Part shown: positions 25,755 to 34,532 of the stretch, piece by piece
Layout of the letters: the number at the start of each line of letters is the position of its first letter
Numbering within the stretch: the first letter of the stretch is position 1
NCBI RefSeq assembly: GCF_028369105.1
Contig: NZ_JAQNDO010000001.1
Span: forward strand, 992,001 to 1,056,000
Direction: 5' to 3'
Source of the DNA: Polyangium mundeleinium
GTDB lineage: Bacteria; Myxococcota_A; Polyangia; Polyangiales; Polyangiaceae
Length of the DNA: 64,000 nucleotides
Notes under the pieces: model-generated
What the model was told of the DNA's origin: nothing
Database searches by the model: none
The model's input: only the letters and a program-made list of their open reading frames with translations
Position numbers and translations under genes: made by a program

Positions 25755-25761
25755 GGGCCGT

Positions 25762-26259
25762 TCATTCATCGCAGACGGCTTCGAGCTCGATCGGCAAGGT
25801 GATTCCGTTGTCGTCGTTCACGACTTCTCCGATCGGGAGCTTCGACTTGTTCACGGAGATGGTGGCGCTGGGGTCGATGACCACGCGGCGCATGGTCCCT
25901 GGGAGCTTCACCTCGATCTTGCCCTGGGCGGGGAGGGGCACCGGCTCCGCGTCGGCAGGCGCGTCCATCCGCTCCGTCACCGCGGTCATCGGGTCGATGC
26001 CGTACGAGCGAATCTGTTTGCCTGGGGTCATGGCACAAGGCGACCACATCATCTCGCCGTGCACGAAGACGAACCCGTCGGCCAGCGAGACCTTGTCCGG
26101 TACGAACGTGATCCCGCCTTCCCATGTGCAGACCTCATCGCTCCAGTTGTCCACCGGGCACGCCCCATACCCGTCGCTCCCGCTGCACCCCATCGCCAAG
26201 ACCACCACGCCGAGCGTCGCCACGATGCCATACATCCACTTCGTCGCCCTGCCTTGCAT
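25762..26259 (-). CDS. Hypothetical lipoprotein
   Basis: 165 aa from ATG 26259, preceded by GCGAGGTATGAC. Signal peptide with lipobox LAMGC (Cys 25), then about 140 residues with three more cysteines and a beta-rich pattern (GGITFVPDKVSLADGFVFVHGEMMW, KIEVKLPGTMRRVVIDPSATISV). No recognised family. Same strand as, and about 180 bp upstream of, the M23 lipoprotein gene. Confidence 0.7.
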   Translation of the reverse strand: MQGRATKWMYGIVATLGVVVLAMGCSGSDGYGACPVDNWSDEVCTWEGGITFVPDKVSLADGFVFVHGEMMWSPCAMTPGKQIRSYGIDPMTAVTERMDAPADAEPVPLPAQGKIEVKLPGTMRRVVIDPSATISVNKSKLPIGEVVNDDNGITLPIELEAVCDE

Positions 26260-26366
26260 GTCATACCTCGCGATCTCGAATCTGGGTTTTTCACCCATTT
26301 CGGGGTCGTAAAGGCAACACGCGTGCCCGGGCGGCGCTCGGCGATGGGGGATTCGAGGGGAGGGCG

Positions 26367-28547
26367 TTACTTGGCCGGCAGGCCGAGTTGCTTGCCGAGG
26401 AACGTGAACGCGAGCGCGTCCATGTAGGCGCGTTGCTCGTTGTTCGCGGCGCCGCCGTGGCCGCCCTCGGTGTTCTCGTAATAGAGCAAATCCTGCCCAA
26501 GCTCGAGGAGCCGCGCGACCATCTTGCGCGCGTGGCCCGGATGCACCCGATCATCCCGCGTCGACGTGGTGAAGAGCGTGCGCGGGTACCGCGTGCCACT
26601 CTTGAGGTTCTGGTAAGGCGAGAACTTGGCGAGCGCCGCCCGCTCCTCGGGTTTGTCGGGGTCGCCGTACTCCTCCATCCACGACGCGCCCGCGAGGAGC
26701 TTGTGGTAGCGCATCATGTCGAGCAGGGGGACGCGGCACACGATGGCGCCGAAGAGATCCGGCCGCTGGGTCATCATGACCCCCATGAGCAGGCCGCCAT
26801 TGGAGCCGCCCATGATGCCGAGCTTCGCCGTCGTGGTGACCTTGCGCGCGACGAGATCCTCGGCGATCGCAATGAAATCGTCGTACGCGCGCTGCCGGTT
26901 CTCCTTGAGCGCGGCCTGGTGCCAGGCCGGGCCATATTCGCCGCCGCCGCGGATGTTGGCCACGACGTAGACCCCGCCGCGTTCGAGCCACCCGGCGCCG
27001 GTCGCCGCGTGGTACGACGGGGTCATGGACGCCTCGAATCCGCCATACCCTTCGAGGAGCGTGGGCGCGCTGCCGTCGAGCGGGAGGTTTTTCTTGGCGA
27101 TCTGGAAATAGGGCACCTTCGTCCCGTCCTTCGACGTCGCGAACCGCTGGACGACTTCGAGCCCGGCGGCCTCGAAGAAAGCCGGATTCTTCTTCACGAC
27201 CTCGGCGCGCGTCTTTTTCGTCGCGCTCCCGAGGGCCAGGGTCTCCGGCGCCGTGAAATTGCTCTCCATGAGCCAGTAGTCGTCCGAGGTGTGCTCGTCA
27301 TACGCCCAGGCCCAGACCGAGCTCATGGGCGACGTGTCGACCTTCGTCCGGACGAACCCGTTTTTCGTACGCGTATGAACGAATACGGAGCTCTTCACGT
27401 CTTCGAGCTCGACCGTCATGAACGCCGTCTTCAGGCCCATGTAGCTCTCGAGCGACGTGTTCGGCTTCGGCTCGAAGAGCATGATCATTTCGCGTTTTCC
27501 GGCGCGGTAGTCCGCGAGCGGCGTGCTGAGCAGGGCGCCCGCCGGCCACGTCTTGCCGGCGATGGTCCACGCGCTGCGCAGCCGCAGAAGGAGCTGGCCA
27601 TCCCAGACGCTCGCCTCCGCGTCCTCGGGTTTGTCGATCTTCTCGTATTTGTCCCCGTTGCGGACGTGGAGCTCCTCCGTGAAGAACGACGGACTGCGGG
27701 AGATCCAGTCGATCTCCTTGCCGTGGTCGAACTGGCGCTCGCCGCTCACGACCATGTCGGTCTTTTGCCCCTCGAACAACGTCTTTGCGGCTTCGAGCTT
27801 CGTCCCGCGTTTCCACTCCTTCACGATCCGCGGATACCCCGAATCCGTGAGCGAACCGGGTCCGAAGTCGGTCCCGACGTACACCGTGTCAATGTCCTTC
27901 CAGTGGACCGAGCTCTTCGCCTCCGGCAGCGTGAACCCGCCCTCGACCATCTGCTTCTTGACGGTGTCGAACTCCCGGAGGACGGACGCGTCCGCTCCGC
28001 CGCGCGAGAGGTGCAGCAGGCAACGCTCGTACTTCGGGTACAGGCAATCCGCGCCGTGCCAGACCCAGTTCTCTTTTTCAGCCTTGGCGAGGGCGTCGAG
28101 GTCGAGGACGAGCTCCCATTTCGGGGCCGGCTTCTTGTACTCGGCGAGCGTGGCGCGCCGGTAGAGGCCGCGGGGATTCGTGTCGTCGCGCCAGAAGTTG
28201 TAGACGTACTTGCCCCGCACCTGGGGCGTGGGGATTTTTTCCTTGGAATCGTAGATGCGGCGCAGCCGATCGCGCAGCGCGCCGAACCCGGGTGCGGCTT
28301 CGAGCTCCGCCTTCGACGTGGCGTTTCGCTCGGCCACCCACGAGAGCGGCTTGTCCCCGAGGACCTCTTCGAGCCAGAGGTAGGGATCCTCGACCTTGGG
28401 CTCAGGCTTGCTCATCGGCAGGGCCTCCGTCGTGGCCGTCGTGGCGGTCGCGACCGTCGCGGCGGGCGGCGGCGTGGGGGGTGGCGTCGGCGGGGCGCCA
28501 CATGCGGCGAGCAAGATCGCGCCGAGAAGGGGAGCCAGGGTTCGCAT
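26367..28547 (-). CDS. Prolyl oligopeptidase family (S9A) lipoprotein
   Basis: 726 aa. N-terminal signal with lipobox LLAAC (Cys 16) and a Pro/Thr-rich spacer, then PYLWLEEVLGDKPLSWVAERN, the classic start of prolyl oligopeptidases. A seven-bladed propeller occupies about 120-440. The alpha/beta hydrolase domain carries nucleophile motif GGSNGG, RDDRVHPGHARK with the acid region, and catalytic His in EGGHGGA. These enzymes cleave short peptides after proline. Lipidation would place it in the envelope, unusual against cytosolic relatives. An internal ATG (MSKPEPK) could give a cytosolic form. Confidence 0.92.
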   Translation of the reverse strand: MRTLAPLLGAILLAACGAPPTPPPTPPPAATVATATTATTEALPMSKPEPKVEDPYLWLEEVLGDKPLSWVAERNATSKAELEAAPGFGALRDRLRRIYDSKEKIPTPQVRGKYVYNFWRDDTNPRGLYRRATLAEYKKPAPKWELVLDLDALAKAEKENWVWHGADCLYPKYERCLLHLSRGGADASVLREFDTVKKQMVEGGFTLPEAKSSVHWKDIDTVYVGTDFGPGSLTDSGYPRIVKEWKRGTKLEAAKTLFEGQKTDMVVSGERQFDHGKEIDWISRSPSFFTEELHVRNGDKYEKIDKPEDAEASVWDGQLLLRLRSAWTIAGKTWPAGALLSTPLADYRAGKREMIMLFEPKPNTSLESYMGLKTAFMTVELEDVKSSVFVHTRTKNGFVRTKVDTSPMSSVWAWAYDEHTSDDYWLMESNFTAPETLALGSATKKTRAEVVKKNPAFFEAAGLEVVQRFATSKDGTKVPYFQIAKKNLPLDGSAPTLLEGYGGFEASMTPSYHAATGAGWLERGGVYVVANIRGGGEYGPAWHQAALKENRQRAYDDFIAIAEDLVARKVTTTAKLGIMGGSNGGLLMGVMMTQRPDLFGAIVCRVPLLDMMRYHKLLAGASWMEEYGDPDKPEERAALAKFSPYQNLKSGTRYPRTLFTTSTRDDRVHPGHARKMVARLLELGQDLLYYENTEGGHGGAANNEQRAYMDALAFTFLGKQLGLPAK

Positions 28548-28735
28548 GGGCCGCAGTAAAGCGTATTTCCGGGCGCAGAGGAAGGCCACTTCAGGCCTCG
28601 TCGTCGCGGCGTGCTGCGTTAGGAAGTGCAGGGGTTCGTCGGTCGCTTCGCGGACGGACAATCGAGGAATGTCGAACAGCGGGACGCAATCGAGGCCGCG
28701 GCCACGACGCCCGCCGCCCTGGCGCAATCCGCCGT

Positions 28736-29200
28736 TCAGGCAGGAGGCGTCCCGAGGTCGAGCTTCATGCCCTCGTGGGACGCGGTGAAGCCGAGGCGTT
28801 CGTAAAAGCGCTTGGCATCGGTCCGGGCCTTGTTCGTGGTGAGCTGCACGAGGCGGCAGCCGCGCGCCCGCGCTTCCTCGATGGCCCACTGAATCATGCG
28901 CCGCCCGACGCCCTCGCCGCGGCGGCTCTCGACCACGCGCACGCCTTCGATCAGCATGCGCAGGCCGCCCTGATACGAGAGGCCCGGAATGTACGTGAGC
29001 TGCAAACAACCGAGGACGACGCCGCCGTCCTCGACCACGACAAGGCGGTTGTTCGGGTCGCGCTCGATCGCCTCGAACGCCCGATAGTAGCCTTCGGGCA
29101 GCGGCCCTTGGGCGGTCTCGCGCGTCGCGCCGAGCGCGTCGGCGGCGAGGAGCGCGACCACGGTCGGGACATCCTCGCGGCGGGCATCACGGAACATCAT
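28736..29200 (-). CDS. GNAT-family N-acetyltransferase
   Basis: 154 aa, a single GNAT domain. The acetyl-CoA-binding motif A is VVESRRGEGVGRRMIQWAIEEA (R/Q-x-x-G-x-G/A). Motif B follows as LVQLTTNKARTDAKRFYERLGF. Length and layout match small stand-alone acetyltransferases. Starts at the first of two adjacent ATG codons (29200/29197). Substrate unknown. It lies about 190 bp upstream of the prolyl oligopeptidase gene, same strand. Confidence 0.9.
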   Translation of the reverse strand: MMFRDARREDVPTVVALLAADALGATRETAQGPLPEGYYRAFEAIERDPNNRLVVVEDGGVVLGCLQLTYIPGLSYQGGLRMLIEGVRVVESRRGEGVGRRMIQWAIEEARARGCRLVQLTTNKARTDAKRFYERLGFTASHEGMKLDLGTPPA

Positions 29201-29237
29201 GGGGATTCGTGTACCGTGTCGGCTGCAGAGCCGCGCG

Positions 29238-29762
29238 TCAAGGTTCGGGGGAAGGCGTTGCAGGTTCGTCGCTCAAGGCTGTCTCCCGCCGTTGTTTTCG
29301 TTTCGCAACGATGTCGCGGATGCGCTCGACCGCGCCCTGGCCTGCGTCGACGACCGTCAGGAGGGTGGCCAAGGTGGCGATCCACGGCGCCGGATAGACA
29401 CGACCGCTCGACGGCGCGATGCCGCCCGCAAGGACGGCGTTGACGAAGCAAAACATCGTCCCGAGCGAGGCGAACAGCATCGAGGCAAACTCCGTGAGCA
29501 GGCCTGCGACGGCATTGCGTATGCGAGGCTGCAGCAAGCCGAGCACGACCGGCGTCAGGATGAGGACGGCGATGCTGATGCCGTTTTCCGGATGCTCGGT
29601 GAGGACCTCGATCCCGGTGAACGTCCTCGGGCTCCCTTGACACGAGGAGTGCTCTCCCCAATCGAAGGGGAGCGTGAGCGCGAAGAGCGCGAGCAGGACG
29701 AGGCGCCGAAACGGGCTCCGGCGTGGCTTCGCGGGTGGGGTTTCGGGCAGTTCGTCCGGCAT
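29238..29762 (-). CDS. Hypothetical integral membrane protein
   Basis: 174 aa with hydrophobic segments at about 20-33 (LVLLALFALTLPF), 60-77 (ISIAVLILTPVVLGLL), 85-115 and 128-140. A charged C-terminal tail follows (VERIRDIVAKRKQRRE). Reads as a small polytopic inner-membrane protein with about four helices. Family not recognised. It ends 37 bp upstream of the GNAT gene on the same strand. Confidence 0.7.
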   Translation of the reverse strand: MPDELPETPPAKPRRSPFRRLVLLALFALTLPFDWGEHSSCQGSPRTFTGIEVLTEHPENGISIAVLILTPVVLGLLQPRIRNAVAGLLTEFASMLFASLGTMFCFVNAVLAGGIAPSSGRVYPAPWIATLATLLTVVDAGQGAVERIRDIVAKRKQRRETALSDEPATPSPEP

Positions 29763-29884
29763 CGAGGGCGAGGGTATCGCAAACGTCGGCCGTGGGGATC
29801 ACCAAACGCTGCAGGCGAGGTCCTCGCGGTCACGCACGGCACGCCGATCTCGCGGAGCCAGGCCGATCGATGGTAGAAGGGGGC

Positions 29885-30520
29885 ATGGAATTCGATACAG
29901 CCTCCGCCCGCGCCTTCCTCCAGCTTCCGGAGGGCTACGCGCTCCCGGACGTCGATCACTTGATGCACGACGCGCGAGCCATCCTGCTCCACACGGTGAA
30001 TCTCCGGTCCGAAACGCGAGCGTCCGGGATCCAGATCTCACCCGTATGGGAAAACCGCGACGGGCAGTCCGCGCTCCGCGCCACCGTCGTGCCGGCCGAG
30101 ATCGAGGCGCGACACTTCGAAGGCAAAGGCATGATGGCGCTCCGCGATCCGAACGCGCTCACGATGATCGCCGACGCCGTCGAGATCCTCGCGGAGGAGC
30201 CGGTCGTCGCCGCGCAGGCGCTTTTGGTGACCGCGTCGGTCTGGATCAGCGAAGAGGCGCCGGTACGGCCGCTCGGCCTGCCCTACAAGGGCCACTTCAA
30301 GCTCTTGACGCTCGTGATTGCAGATTTTTTGCGCAAGATCGGCGCCGGCTTCGACGAGCTCGAGTGGCTCACGTCGATCGGGCTCTTGAGCGCCTACCAC
30401 AATCCGGACGAAGACCCCCCGGTCGAGCAAGTGCGCGCCGCCGCGCGGGAGAAGTCGTTGCGGTTGGCCGCGGAAGAAGAGGCGTGGATGGCGGCGCTCC
30501 TCCACAAAGCGGAGGGCTGA
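29885..30520 (+). CDS. Hypothetical soluble protein
   Basis: 211 aa from an ATG directly after GAAGGGGGC. No signal peptide. Mixed helical protein with HDARAILLHTVNLRSETRASG and an IADAVEILAEEPVVAAQALLV stretch. Family not recognised. The compositional pattern and start context support a real gene. Convergent with the GON-domain gene (12-bp gap). Confidence 0.65.
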   Translation: MEFDTASARAFLQLPEGYALPDVDHLMHDARAILLHTVNLRSETRASGIQISPVWENRDGQSALRATVVPAEIEARHFEGKGMMALRDPNALTMIADAVEILAEEPVVAAQALLVTASVWISEEAPVRPLGLPYKGHFKLLTLVIADFLRKIGAGFDELEWLTSIGLLSAYHNPDEDPPVEQVRAAAREKSLRLAAEEEAWMAALLHKAEG

Positions 30521-30532
30521 CGCGAGCGTGGT

Positions 30533-31315
30533 TCAGGAGGGCGGGACGAATTCGAGGGCGAGCTGGAAGTCGCCCGCGTCATTGAAGGGGTTGAACGTCG
30601 CCGGGTTCGAGCAAATCCAGCCGCAGAAGCCGCCGCCGCTCAGATTCACGACGCGGTTGTCGACGCTGTAGACCGCCGAGCCCGAGGAGGATGCGCCGCC
30701 GACCTGGAACGCGTCCTCCGCCACCGCGAACGGCGTGCCGGTGAGGTCGATGTTGCCGACGCCCGAGGGCGACGCGTCGCACGACATGCCCACGCCGAAC
30801 GGCATCGACGTGACGGGCCCGCCGCCGTGCGTGAGCTGGCCGCTCGACGAGGAGAACGTCTGGTCCCCGATATCGACGAGCAGCGAATCCGGGTCGATGC
30901 GGATCTTCGTATAGCTCGTCCGCACGTTCGAGCCCGAGACGGCGCCGCCCACGGTGTACTGCGAGAAATTCGCCGACGCGGTGGTGTTGGGCAACGTGAG
31001 GTACTCGACCGGCGAGGAGGCCATGTTGTGGCAGTACGCCGTCCAGCCCTTGGCCACGTTGTGATCGATGTGCAGGAGGTAATGACCGTCGCCGGCATTG
31101 GGGTTCCGGGTCCGGATCTCCTGGCACGTCGCCGGGGGCGGTGGGGGCGGCGGAGGCGGCGGCTGCGGGCCGAGGGCCTGCTCGGCCTCGGCGACCGAAT
31201 CCTCGGAGAGGTCCGCGGCGTCGAGATCGCTGCCGTCGGCAATGCAGCCCGTCATGAACGGGGCGAGAAGGGCAAACGAGAGGGCGAAACGCGAGAGGTT
31301 CTGCACGAGATTCAT
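30533..31315 (-). CDS. GON-domain lipoprotein
   Basis: 260 aa. Signal peptide with lipobox FMTGC (Cys 24), an acidic spacer, an uninterrupted run of ten prolines, then a GON-like domain (about 62-260). The domain opens with CQEIRTRNPNAGDGHYLL and continues WTAYCHNMASSPVEYLTLP, IRIDPDSLLVDIGDQTF, GVGMSCDASPSGVGNIDL and VNLSGGGFCGWICS. GON domains were defined in ADAMTS proteases and recur in myxobacterial secreted proteins; the role is unknown. Start ATG behind GGAGCTGACC. A strong sigma54-type promoter and an upstream palindrome precede it. Confidence 0.82.
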   Translation of the reverse strand: MNLVQNLSRFALSFALLAPFMTGCIADGSDLDAADLSEDSVAEAEQALGPQPPPPPPPPPPATCQEIRTRNPNAGDGHYLLHIDHNVAKGWTAYCHNMASSPVEYLTLPNTTASANFSQYTVGGAVSGSNVRTSYTKIRIDPDSLLVDIGDQTFSSSSGQLTHGGGPVTSMPFGVGMSCDASPSGVGNIDLTGTPFAVAEDAFQVGGASSSGSAVYSVDNRVVNLSGGGFCGWICSNPATFNPFNDAGDFQLALEFVPPS

Positions 31316-31387
31316 GGTCAGCTCCGAGAGGGCTCGAGTGTTTTTCTTAGGGGGCTTCGTCCCCCCGTCGTTCGTGACCATGGCAAT

Positions 31388-31403
31388 TGCATCGGTCGTG
31401 CCA
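31388..31403 (-). promoter_or_regulatory. Sigma54-type promoter of GON lipoprotein gene
   Basis: Minus strand TGGCACG-ACCG-ATGCA: the -24 element is perfect, the spacing GG-N10-GC is exact, and the -12 element matches 4 of 5 consensus positions (TTGCA). The predicted start lies about 62 nt before the ATG at 31315. The palindrome TGGAGG-N6-CCTCCA (31522-31539) is about 120 bp further upstream, the usual place for an enhancer site. Confidence 0.65.
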
Positions 31404-31521
31404 GAGGGGCCCGGCCGCGAGAATTCCGCGATTTGCGCGCTAATTTTCGATTTTCGCGGCGAGCGCCTCCGGGGCGCACGTCGCTCATGGCGGCGCCGTT
31501 GAGGGGGACAACCGCCAAGCA

Positions 31522-31539
31522 TGGAGGCTGGCACCTCCA
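31522..31539. repeat. Palindrome TGGAGG-N6-CCTCCA, fourth copy
   Basis: TGGAGG-CTGGCA-CCTCCA, the same arms and 6-bp spacer as the three tandem copies at 19838-19900, and sharing TGGAGGCTGG with the third of them. It is located about 120 bp upstream of the GON gene's -24 element and 22 bp past the end of the ECF sigma-factor gene. Confidence 0.7.
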
Positions 31540-31561
31540 ATCGGGGGCTCGTGTATGTCCG

Positions 31562-32821
31562 CTACACCCCGGCCTCGCGGAGCCGCGCCGCTTGCGTCAG
31601 CAGATAGTCCCGCTCCGGCAGGCTCGTCGTGCAGCCCGCGGCTTTGCCGTAGCTCTCGATCGCCGCTTCTCGATCGCCCGCCCGCTCCAGCAAATGCGCG
31701 CGCACAGCGTCGAGGCGATGGTGGCCTGCGAGGCGCGGGTCCTCGTCGAGCGCCCGGAGGAGATCGAGCCCCGCGGCCGGACCGTGGACCATGGCCGTCG
31801 CGATGGCGTGGTTCAGCGCCACCATGGGGTTGTCGGACATCTGCATCAGCACGCCGTAGAGCGCCAGGATCTGCGGCCAGTCCGTCTCCTCGGCGCGCGC
31901 TGCTTCGTCGTGCACGGCCGCGATCGCCGCCTGGAGCTGGTACGCGCCGATCGACCCGCTCGACAAGGCGCGCGTCACGAGCGCGACCCCTTCGGCGATC
32001 GCTGCCTGATCCCACAGGCTCCGGTCCTGCTGGTCGAGCGGGATCAGCTCGCCCGCAGACCCCGTCCGCGCCGCGCGTCGCGCGTCCGTCAGGAGCATCA
32101 ACGCGAGCAGGCCCGCGACCTCGCCGTCATCCGGCAGGAGCGTGTGGACCACGCGCGCGAGCCGGATCGCCTCGCTCGACAGATCGCTCCGGTGCAGCGC
32201 CGGGCCCGCGCTCGCCGTGTAGCCCTCGTTGAAGATGAGGTAGAGCACGTGCAGCACGGCGCCGAGCCGCTCGGCGCGCTCCTCGGGCGTCGGCCGTTCG
32301 AACGGCACGCCCGAGGCCTTGATGCTCTGTTTGGCCCGGCTGATCCGTTGCGCCATCGTCGCCTCCGGGACCAAAAAGGCCCGGGCGATCTCGGCCGTCG
32401 TCAGGCCGCCGACCGCGCGCAGCGTCAGCGCGATGGCGGAGGGAAGCGAGAGCGCGGGATGGCAACACAAGAAGAGCAGGGTGAGCGTGTCGTCCGGCTC
32501 GTCGCCTTCGCCCGCTTCGGCGAGCGCGACCTGCATCTCCGCTGGCACGAGGCTGACCACGATCGCCTCCCGGCGGCGGCGGGCCGACTCGCTTCGGACG
32601 TGATCGGCGAGGCGCCGCGCCGCGACCTGGACGAGCCAGCCCTGCGGGTTGTCCGGAACGCCCTCGCGTGGCCATTGCGTCGCGGCCGCGAGCAGCGCTT
32701 CCTGCACCGCGTCCTCGGATGCGCTGAAGTCGCGGAAGCGCCGGACGACGGCGCCGAGCACCTGCGGCGCGAGGTCACGCAGCAGGCGCTCGATCGGGGG
32801 GTTCACAGACGACGTGGTCAC
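31562..32821 (-). CDS. ECF42-type RNA polymerase sigma factor
   Basis: 419 aa. The sigma region 2 segment is RRFRDFSASEDAVQEALLAAATQWP. Region 4 is LTLRAVGGLTTAEIARAFLVPEATMAQRISRAKQSI. A long C-terminal extension (about 180-419, TPR-like with LYLIFNEGYTASAG) follows. This extended form paired with a YCII/DGPF-domain gene is characteristic of group ECF42, which has no anti-sigma factor and is thought to be controlled through its own extension. The GTG start at 32821 overlaps the stop of the YCII gene (GTGA). Confidence 0.9.
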   Translation of the reverse strand: MTTSSVNPPIERLLRDLAPQVLGAVVRRFRDFSASEDAVQEALLAAATQWPREGVPDNPQGWLVQVAARRLADHVRSESARRRREAIVVSLVPAEMQVALAEAGEGDEPDDTLTLLFLCCHPALSLPSAIALTLRAVGGLTTAEIARAFLVPEATMAQRISRAKQSIKASGVPFERPTPEERAERLGAVLHVLYLIFNEGYTASAGPALHRSDLSSEAIRLARVVHTLLPDDGEVAGLLALMLLTDARRAARTGSAGELIPLDQQDRSLWDQAAIAEGVALVTRALSSGSIGAYQLQAAIAAVHDEAARAEETDWPQILALYGVLMQMSDNPMVALNHAIATAMVHGPAAGLDLLRALDEDPRLAGHHRLDAVRAHLLERAGDREAAIESYGKAAGCTTSLPERDYLLTQAARLREAGV

Positions 32822-33213
32822 GGCCAATCGGCGGGGGGCGCGGCCATCACCTGCCGCACTTCGATCCCGAGGTAGAGCGGCGCGCCGCCGAGGCCGGGCG
32901 CGACGGACGCCTGCGCGGCGATCTCGTAGGCGCGCTCGGGGCTCGCGACATCCACGAACCAGTAGCCGGCGAGAAACTCCTTCGCCTCCGGGAACACGCC
33001 GTCGGTGACGGGCCTCCCGTCCTTGCCGGCGCGCACGAGCTTCGCCTGGTCGGGACCGGCCAGACCTTCGGCCGCCAAGAGCTCGCCCGATGCGGTGAGC
33101 TTCTGCGCGAAGCTCCTCATGAAGTCGATGTGCGCCTTGAGGTCCTTCTGCGGCCAGCTCATGACCTGGTAGGGGCCCCCGGACGGCGTGTGCATCATCA
33201 GGAGGTATTTCAT
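32818..33213 (-). CDS. YCII/DGPF-domain protein, ECF42 partner
   Basis: 131 aa starting MKYLLMMHTPSGGPY after AAGGAGCC. A single YCII-related ferredoxin-like domain, with FAQKLTASGELLAAEGLAGP, KDGRPVTDGVFPEAKEFLAGYWFVDV and ERAYEIAAQ. DGPF proteins accompany ECF41/42 sigma factors and are frequent ECF42 targets; their biochemical role is not established. First gene of the two-gene operon. Confidence 0.92.
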   Translation of the reverse strand: MKYLLMMHTPSGGPYQVMSWPQKDLKAHIDFMRSFAQKLTASGELLAAEGLAGPDQAKLVRAGKDGRPVTDGVFPEAKEFLAGYWFVDVASPERAYEIAAQASVAPGLGGAPLYLGIEVRQVMAAPPADWP

Positions 33214-33378
33214 GTTCGGCTCCTTCTTCCTTCTTGGTCTTCTTGGTTCGGAGCACCCCGGGACGGGGCGCGGTTTCACGGGGATGTCGGAGCCGAGGGC
33301 GGGTTCTCGACATCGCGGACGACGGTAGCGAAGATTTTTTGGACCGACATGTGGGAGTTGAGAGGACGGGGGGAACGG

Positions 33379-34485
33379 ATGCTACCGTCCTCGACGATGG
33401 AAGCTACGTGCGCCGCGTGTCGTGTGGGTCTGCTCGTCGCGTTCGTCGTGTCGGGTTGCCAGCGGGGAGAGGGAGAGGCGGAGACGTCGCGCGCTTCGGC
33501 CTCCTCGTTGGCGCCGAGCGCCTCGGCCGCGCCCGTGGCCCCGCTGCCTCCGCCGCCCGCTGCCTCGTCGAGCGTGGCGCCGAGCGCGGCGGCTCCGGCG
33601 CCCGAGCCTCCGTTGGATCCGGAGAGCGTGACGGCCGTCATCGTCTGGCAGAAGGACGACAAGGCGACGGGCGGGTTTCGCTCGTCGTGGGTGGAGCGGG
33701 TCGCGGACAAACCCGTGGTCCAGGGGGAGCGCCCGGGGCTCCTCGCCGTCTCGTCGACCTCGATCTGGTCGCTCGGGACGACGATCGTGAAGGGATGCTC
33801 GCAGTACACGTTCGACGCGGAGGGGCAGGTCGTCGTTCGAAACGGGCAGCCGGTGCGGGAAAACCCGAACATGGAGATGCCCGAGCTCGTGCGCGCCGAG
33901 GACGGCAAGCGCGTGGCGCCGTGGAAAGACGGTCACGGGTATCCGACGATGGGGACCCAATGCGAGAGCTCGCTCGAGGAGTACAGCGTCGGCGTGCGAT
34001 TCGAGGGCGGCATGGGGCCGTTCGTCGTGGCCAGCGTCAACACCTATGCTTACCATGGCGGCGCGCATGGGATCCGCGGCCAGAACTTCGTGACGATCGA
34101 CCTCGACCGAGGCGCGGCCGTGAACCTCGCGCCGCCCGAGAAGGACAGGGCTGCGCTGGCGAAAGCCGCGGCGACGGGCCTCGACGTCGAGCCGAAGGAG
34201 GTCCGTCCCGCGGGTGTGGTGCTCCTGTATGGCCCGCGCGGCGCAGGGCTCGCGCTCTACCGCTTTGGGGCCTCGGCGCCGTATGTCGGCGGCCTCGGGG
34301 GCAACAGCTATAGCAACGATTTCGTGGTCACCTCGAAGAGTTTGCCCGCGGAGCTCGAACGGTACCAGAAGCTCCCTGCCTGGGTGGTGCCGCATCTGAA
34401 CGGAAAATCGCTGCACGTTTTCATGGTGCCGCCGGCGCGGAAGGCGTCGCTCCGGCAGCAGTTCGACGCGGCCTATTCGAAGTGA
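33379..34485 (+). CDS. Lipoprotein with DUF3298-like region
   Basis: 368 aa from ATG 33379 behind a G-run; ATG 33397 is an alternative. Lipobox VVSGC (Cys 27), then an Ala/Ser/Pro-rich spacer to about residue 80. The folded part contains GPFVVASVNTYAYHGGAHGIRGQNFVTIDLDRGAAV, resembling the GGAH segment and Dl-x-x-G turn of DUF3298/PdaC-type proteins, which often bind cell wall. Assignment to that family is tentative. Its stop overlaps a possible GTG of the next reading frame, but the SDR gene more likely begins at 34533. Confidence 0.72.
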   Translation: MLPSSTMEATCAACRVGLLVAFVVSGCQRGEGEAETSRASASSLAPSASAAPVAPLPPPPAASSSVAPSAAAPAPEPPLDPESVTAVIVWQKDDKATGGFRSSWVERVADKPVVQGERPGLLAVSSTSIWSLGTTIVKGCSQYTFDAEGQVVVRNGQPVRENPNMEMPELVRAEDGKRVAPWKDGHGYPTMGTQCESSLEEYSVGVRFEGGMGPFVVASVNTYAYHGGAHGIRGQNFVTIDLDRGAAVNLAPPEKDRAALAKAAATGLDVEPKEVRPAGVVLLYGPRGAGLALYRFGASAPYVGGLGGNSYSNDFVVTSKSLPAELERYQKLPAWVVPHLNGKSLHVFMVPPARKASLRQQFDAAYSK

Positions 34486-34532
34486 CGACGGGGCGCTTCC
34501 CCTGTGCGGGTCCTTCGTGCATGCTCGTGGGC

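Noticed and set aside
25881..26060. TGGCACA at about 26033 as a sigma54 -24 element
   Set aside because: Inside a coding region on the opposite strand and lacks a -12 element.
31098..31200. Glycine-rich plus-strand open frame
   Set aside because: Antisense of the ten-proline run in the GON lipoprotein.
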